A DNA stretch of 9,111 nucleotides. Source: Gammaproteobacteria bacterium. Its GTDB lineage: Bacteria > Pseudomonadota > Gammaproteobacteria > Enterobacterales > Kangiellaceae. The translations under genes and the position numbers were made by a program. This document shows positions 5,784-9,111 of this stretch, in pieces (position 1 is the stretch's first letter; each line of letters opens with the position of its first letter). The notes beneath the pieces were generated by a model. That model was not told where the DNA came from, ran no database searches, and worked only from the letters and a program-made list of their open reading frames with translations. The stretch is taken from the NCBI GenBank assembly GCA_002401655.1, contig NVTT01000063.1, positions 8,174 through 17,284 of the forward strand, in the 5' to 3' direction.

Positions 5784-6197
5784 ATGATAATGGGTTTGTT
5801 TAATGATTGGGTCGTAGTGGTTTTAATGATGATAGGTCTTTATATTATTATTGCCCATGGTAACCTGATCAAAAAAATTGTTGGTTTAACTATTTTCCAA
5901 ACATCAGTATTTATTTTTTATATCAGTATGGCTAAAATTGATGGTGGAACTGCCCCTATTTTAGTTGATGGTGTGACTCAATACTCTAATCCTTTACCCC
6001 ATGTTTTGATTCTTACCGCGATTGTTGTCGGTATTGCGACTACCGCCGTAGCCCTTGCTTTAATCGTGCGGATTAAAGAGGCTTATGGCACCATAGAAGA
6101 GGAGGAAATTCAAGAGCAGGACAGTCAACATAAGGATAGTCACAAATTGAATATTCATAATAGCTCAGAGATAAACAGGGATAAAAAAGAATGTTAG
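5784..6197 (+). CDS. mrpC: Mrp Na+/H+ antiporter subunit C (NuoK-like)
   Basis: A 137-residue protein with three membrane segments (about 8-25, 31-49 and 73-96), homologous to NuoK of complex I. The hallmark SNPLPHVLILTAIVVGIATTA (68-88) is present, as is GNLIKKIVGL (26-35). MrpC is a core membrane subunit of the Mrp antiporter, taking the place of NuoK next to the MrpA and MrpD pumping modules. Bacillus MrpC is about 113 residues; here an extra 35-odd residue tail begins near 104 with EEEE and continues with a His-, Asp- and Lys-rich stretch ending in a cysteine. It should be cytoplasmic and of unknown role. The ATG has a good ribosome-binding site (aggggat, 5771-5777), 2 bases after the mrpB stop. 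It overlaps mrpD by 7 bases. Confidence 0.93.
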   Translation: MIMGLFNDWVVVVLMMIGLYIIIAHGNLIKKIVGLTIFQTSVFIFYISMAKIDGGTAPILVDGVTQYSNPLPHVLILTAIVVGIATTAVALALIVRIKEAYGTIEEEEIQEQDSQHKDSHKLNIHNSSEINRDKKEC

Positions 6198-7699
6198 TAC
6201 ACCTTCCTGTTTTGCAAGTGATTGTACCGTTAATGGCTGCTCCCTTGTGCTTGATATTAAAGCGAGTGCAATTAGTCTGGTTATTTACATTATTGGTTAG
6301 CGGCATAGCATTTTTGATCAGCGTTTTGCTATTACAACAAGTCATGTCATCGGGCACTATTATTTATGAGTTGGGAGGATGGGAGGCGCCATGGGGAATT
6401 GAATATCGTATAGACAAACTAAATGCATTTCTACTTTTGATTATTACTGGGATCAGCACGGTGGTTTTATTCGCGGCTCAAACGAGTATCGAAAAAGAAA
6501 TTTCGCAGGATAAACACACGGTATTTTACGTTTTATATTTATTATCGCTAACCGGCATGCTTGGGATAGTTGCAACCGGTGATGCTTTTAACGTCTTTGT
6601 TTTTCTTGAAATATCTTCGCTATCTGCTTATGCATTAATTGCATTGGGTAAGGATCGGCGTGCGCTATGGGCAGCTTATCAATATTTAATTATGGGGACT
6701 ATTGGTGCAACCTTTATTTTGATTGGGATTGGTCTGATGTATCAAATGACTGGTACATTAAATATGGAAGATCTCTCCCAGCGTTTACCAGAAGTCGCTC
6801 AAACACGAACCGTTTTTACAGCGTATGCTTTTGTCATTGTTGGGATCTGTTTAAAGTTGGCAATGTTTCCACTTCACTTATGGCTACCTAATGCATACGC
6901 TTATGCGCCATCAATAGTGACTGCTTTTTTTGCAGCCACAGCAACCAAAGTAGCTATTTATCTGTTAATCCGTTTTACATTTTCTGTATTTGGATTGTCT
7001 TTTTCCTTCACTACTTTACCCCTGCAAATTATTTTTATGGCTCTGGGCATGTTAGGTATTTTTGTAGCCTCTACAACGGCTATTTATCAAACTAATGTTA
7101 AACATTTATTCGCATATTCTAGCATTGCTCAAATTGGTTACATGATTGTAGGATTTAGTATTAGTTCTGTCGCCGGATTAACCGCAACCTTATTACATTT
7201 GTTTAACCATGCCTTAATGAAAAGCGCCTTGTTTTTAGCTTTGGGCGCTGTGATGTACCGTATTGGCAGTGTTCAATTATCTCAGTTTCAAGGGTTGGGT
7301 CGACAAATGCCTCTTACTATGGCAGCTATTGTTATCGGCGGATTAAGTTTAATTGGGGTGCCACTGACTGTCGGTTTTGTGAGTAAGTGGTATCTGCTGA
7401 TGGCGTTGATTGAAAATGGCTGGTGGCCTCTGGCTGTACTGGTTCTTCTGGGATCTTTATTAGCTATTGTCTATGTATGGCGTATAGTAGAAATGGCCTA
7501 TTTTAAACCATCGCTGGCAACTCACGCCAATGTTAAAGAAGCACCCATTTCATTTCTTATTCCCATCTGGATACTCGTTTTCGCCAATATTTATTTTGGT
7601 ATTGATACTCGTCTTGGTGTTCAGGTAGCACAGGCAGCTTCCGAGAGCTTGTTTGCAGTGTCTGTTTCTGACATAACCATTATAGAGGACAGTTTGTGA
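6191..7699 (+). CDS. mrpD: Mrp Na+/H+ antiporter subunit D (NuoM/N-like proton pump module)
   Basis: A 502-residue, multi-membrane-segment protein of the complex I NuoL/M/N antiporter family, close in length to Bacillus MrpD (about 493). E140 in FNVFVFLEISSLSAYALIAL (133-152) and K222 in CLKLAMFPLHLWLPNA (220-235) align with the membrane Glu and Lys shown to be essential in Bacillus MrpD. Also present are K253 in the TATKVAIY segment, H336, H340 and K344 in LLHLFNHALMKSALF (334-348), and K399 in FVSKWYLL. These charged residues form the proton-translocation path in the middle of the membrane. APSIVTAFFAATATKVAIY (239-257) is characteristic of MrpD rather than MrpA or NuoL. The ATG overlaps the end of mrpC by 7 bases; aggga lies upstream as ribosome-binding site. 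Confidence 0.95.
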   Translation: MLVHLPVLQVIVPLMAAPLCLILKRVQLVWLFTLLVSGIAFLISVLLLQQVMSSGTIIYELGGWEAPWGIEYRIDKLNAFLLLIITGISTVVLFAAQTSIEKEISQDKHTVFYVLYLLSLTGMLGIVATGDAFNVFVFLEISSLSAYALIALGKDRRALWAAYQYLIMGTIGATFILIGIGLMYQMTGTLNMEDLSQRLPEVAQTRTVFTAYAFVIVGICLKLAMFPLHLWLPNAYAYAPSIVTAFFAATATKVAIYLLIRFTFSVFGLSFSFTTLPLQIIFMALGMLGIFVASTTAIYQTNVKHLFAYSSIAQIGYMIVGFSISSVAGLTATLLHLFNHALMKSALFLALGAVMYRIGSVQLSQFQGLGRQMPLTMAAIVIGGLSLIGVPLTVGFVSKWYLLMALIENGWWPLAVLVLLGSLLAIVYVWRIVEMAYFKPSLATHANVKEAPISFLIPIWILVFANIYFGIDTRLGVQVAQAASESLFAVSVSDITIIEDSL

Positions 7700-9111
7700 A
7701 CCTTTCTTTGGAGTTGATGTTACAGCTATGCATATTATTGCCAATCTTAACAACGTTTGTCATTGTAGCGACGGGTAGCAAACCCAATCTGCGTGAAGCT
7801 GTTACCATCAGTAGCTGTCTAATACTTATCTATTGTGTAATTAATCTCTATCAAGGCGTTAACGAAGGAAAAATAATCAACGTATTTTGGTGGGAGCTAT
7901 TACCGGGTTTACAAGTTAGTTTTTCTATTGAACCCTTAGGTATGTTGTTTGCTTTAATTGCTGCGTTTCTTTGGTTAGTGACGACTATTTACGCTATTGG
8001 TTATATGCGAAGTCATCATGAAGTAAAACAAACCCGTTTTTATGCCTGTTTTGCGATTGCTATTGGAGCAGTGATGGGGATAGCTTTTGCAAGTAACTTA
8101 TTTACACTATTTATTTTTTATGAAGTGCTAACTTTATCGACTTATCCCTTGGTCACTCATGCCGGAACTGAAAAAGCTAAAAAGGGCGGTCGTATTTATC
8201 TTGGTATTTTACTGAGTACTTCAATTGTATTTTTCCTGTTGGCTATCGTCGGTACTTGGTTTGTGGCCGGAACATTGGATTTTAAACTCGGAGGAATCTT
8301 TGATAACAACGTTAATAAAACGTTAGCGGGCGTATTATTAGTTCTTTTTATTTTTGGGATCGGCAAAGCAGCCATAATGCCTTTTCATCGTTGGTTACCA
8401 GCAGCGATGGTGGCACCGACACCTGTGAGTGCTTTGTTGCATGCCGTTGCCGTTGTTAAAGCCGGAGTATTCACGGTACTTAAAGTCTGTGTATTTATTT
8501 TTGGAATTGACTTGTTAGCCGTGTTGCCAACCACTCAGTTTCTACTTTACCTAGCAGGATTTTCAGTCTTAATGGCATCATTAATAGCCATGCGACAAGA
8601 TAACTTAAAAGCAAGATTAGCTTATTCGACAATCAGTCAACTAGGTTACGTCACTATTGGTGCGCTGCTTGCAACTTCATCAGGCGTGATCGGAAGTTCG
8701 ATGCACATTGCTATGCATGCCTTTGGAAAAATTACATTGTTTTTCTGTGCAGGTGCTATTTTAGTCGCCGCACATAAATCAAAAATAAGTGAAATGCGCG
8801 GGCTAGGTAAGCAAATGCCAATCACAATGGCAGCATTTTTTATTGCAAGTCTTAGCATTATCGGCGTACCGCCCACCGGGGGAACCTGGAGTAAGTGGTA
8901 TTTATTAATGGGTACCTTAGAAACTGAGCAGTTTGTACTTATGGTCGTTCTGATGCTCAGTTCTTTACTCAACATAGCCTATTTATTACCGATACCTTTT
9001 CACGCTTTCTTCTCTAAGCTTCCATCGAGTATCGATTCCGGAGCAGGACATTCGTTAGCTGACATTCAAATAAAAGAAGCGCCAACAAGTTCATTGATAG
9101 CAATAGGAATA
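7696..9111 (+). CDS. NuoL/MrpA'-type Mrp antiporter subunit, 3' end cut by the window
   Basis: An open frame of 472 codons that continues past the right edge; the C-terminus is missing. The GTG start overlaps the mrpD stop in a GTGA arrangement, with agagga at 7684-7689 six bases upstream. It belongs to the NuoL/M/N proton-pump family: E143 in FYEVLTLSTYPLV (141-153), K224 in GIGKAAIMPFHRWLPAAM (221-238), H249 and K255 in APTPVSALLHAVAVVKAG (240-257), H337, H341 and K345 in MHIAMHAFGKITLF (336-349), and K400 in TWSKWYLL. The APTPVSALLH-VVKAG form is typical of NuoL and MrpA rather than MrpD, so this is best read as the truncated-type MrpA (MrpA') or second large antiporter subunit of a group-2 Mrp complex. 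The DUF4040 and MbhE domains that end a full MrpA are on the upstream mrpB fusion, so the protein probably ends soon after the window. Confidence 0.88.
   Translation, partial: MNLSLELMLQLCILLPILTTFVIVATGSKPNLREAVTISSCLILIYCVINLYQGVNEGKIINVFWWELLPGLQVSFSIEPLGMLFALIAAFLWLVTTIYAIGYMRSHHEVKQTRFYACFAIAIGAVMGIAFASNLFTLFIFYEVLTLSTYPLVTHAGTEKAKKGGRIYLGILLSTSIVFFLLAIVGTWFVAGTLDFKLGGIFDNNVNKTLAGVLLVLFIFGIGKAAIMPFHRWLPAAMVAPTPVSALLHAVAVVKAGVFTVLKVCVFIFGIDLLAVLPTTQFLLYLAGFSVLMASLIAMRQDNLKARLAYSTISQLGYVTIGALLATSSGVIGSSMHIAMHAFGKITLFFCAGAILVAAHKSKISEMRGLGKQMPITMAAFFIASLSIIGVPPTGGTWSKWYLLMGTLETEQFVLMVVLMLSSLLNIAYLLPIPFHAFFSKLPSSIDSGAGHSLADIQIKEAPTSSLIAIGI

Noticed and set aside
6073..6357. Minus-strand frame across the mrpC/mrpD junction
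   Set aside because: Antisense to two well-supported overlapping genes and without any recognisable features; likewise the minus-strand frames at 4244-4426, 7550-7753 and 8646-8975 and the plus frame at 6667-6891.
5784..9111. Reading the NuoK-, NuoM- and NuoL-like genes as a complex I (nuo) or membrane-bound hydrogenase operon
   Set aside because: MrpE, MrpF, MrpG and MnhB genes are directly linked and no quinone, NADH, Fe-S or hydrogenase subunit is present, so it is an Mrp antiporter.

Overview
The window is AT-rich bacterial chromosome, most likely from a gammaproteobacterium. A NhaR-type LysR regulator and an E. coli-like YccA both point that way; genus cannot be fixed from the sequence alone. 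Its dominant content is a multi-subunit Mrp (Mnh) monovalent cation/proton antiporter operon that runs off the right edge.

Layout. Positions 1-170 show no gene. A nhaR homologue lies on the minus strand (171-1058), with a well-formed promoter at 1094-1122 that overlaps a small palindrome. An 826-base gap follows (1059-1884) with no convincing gene but several hairpins and promoter-like elements, ending in a plausible rightward promoter (1822-1850). Everything from 1885 onward is on the plus strand: an exported four-cysteine protein of uncertain function (1885-2424), an HPF/RaiA-family ribosome-associated protein 6 bases later (2431-2763), a YccA-type BAX-inhibitor-1 membrane protein (2843-3511), and then seven tightly packed mrp genes: mrpE, mrpF, mrpG, a fused DUF4040-MbhE-MnhB gene (mrpB), mrpC, mrpD and a NuoL/MrpA'-type gene cut off at 9111.

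The mrp genes overlap or nearly abut (1, 4, 14, 7 and 4 base overlaps, and a 2-base gap), so they are almost certainly co-translated as one antiporter complex. The order E-F-G-B-C-D-A', with the MrpA C-terminal domains moved onto MrpB and the NuoL-like part in a separate last gene, is the alternative ('group 2') arrangement rather than the classical ABCDEFG. MrpD and the last subunit retain the membrane Glu and Lys residues expected of proton-pumping antiporter modules.

Taken together the window looks like a sodium/pH/membrane-stress locus: a Na+-responsive type regulator, a ribosome-protection factor, a regulator of FtsH membrane proteolysis, and a Na+/H+ antiporter. That functional grouping is an inference from position. 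I did not find a clearly undescribed system; the least explained items are the exported cysteine protein paired with the HPF gene and the structured intergenic region upstream of it.
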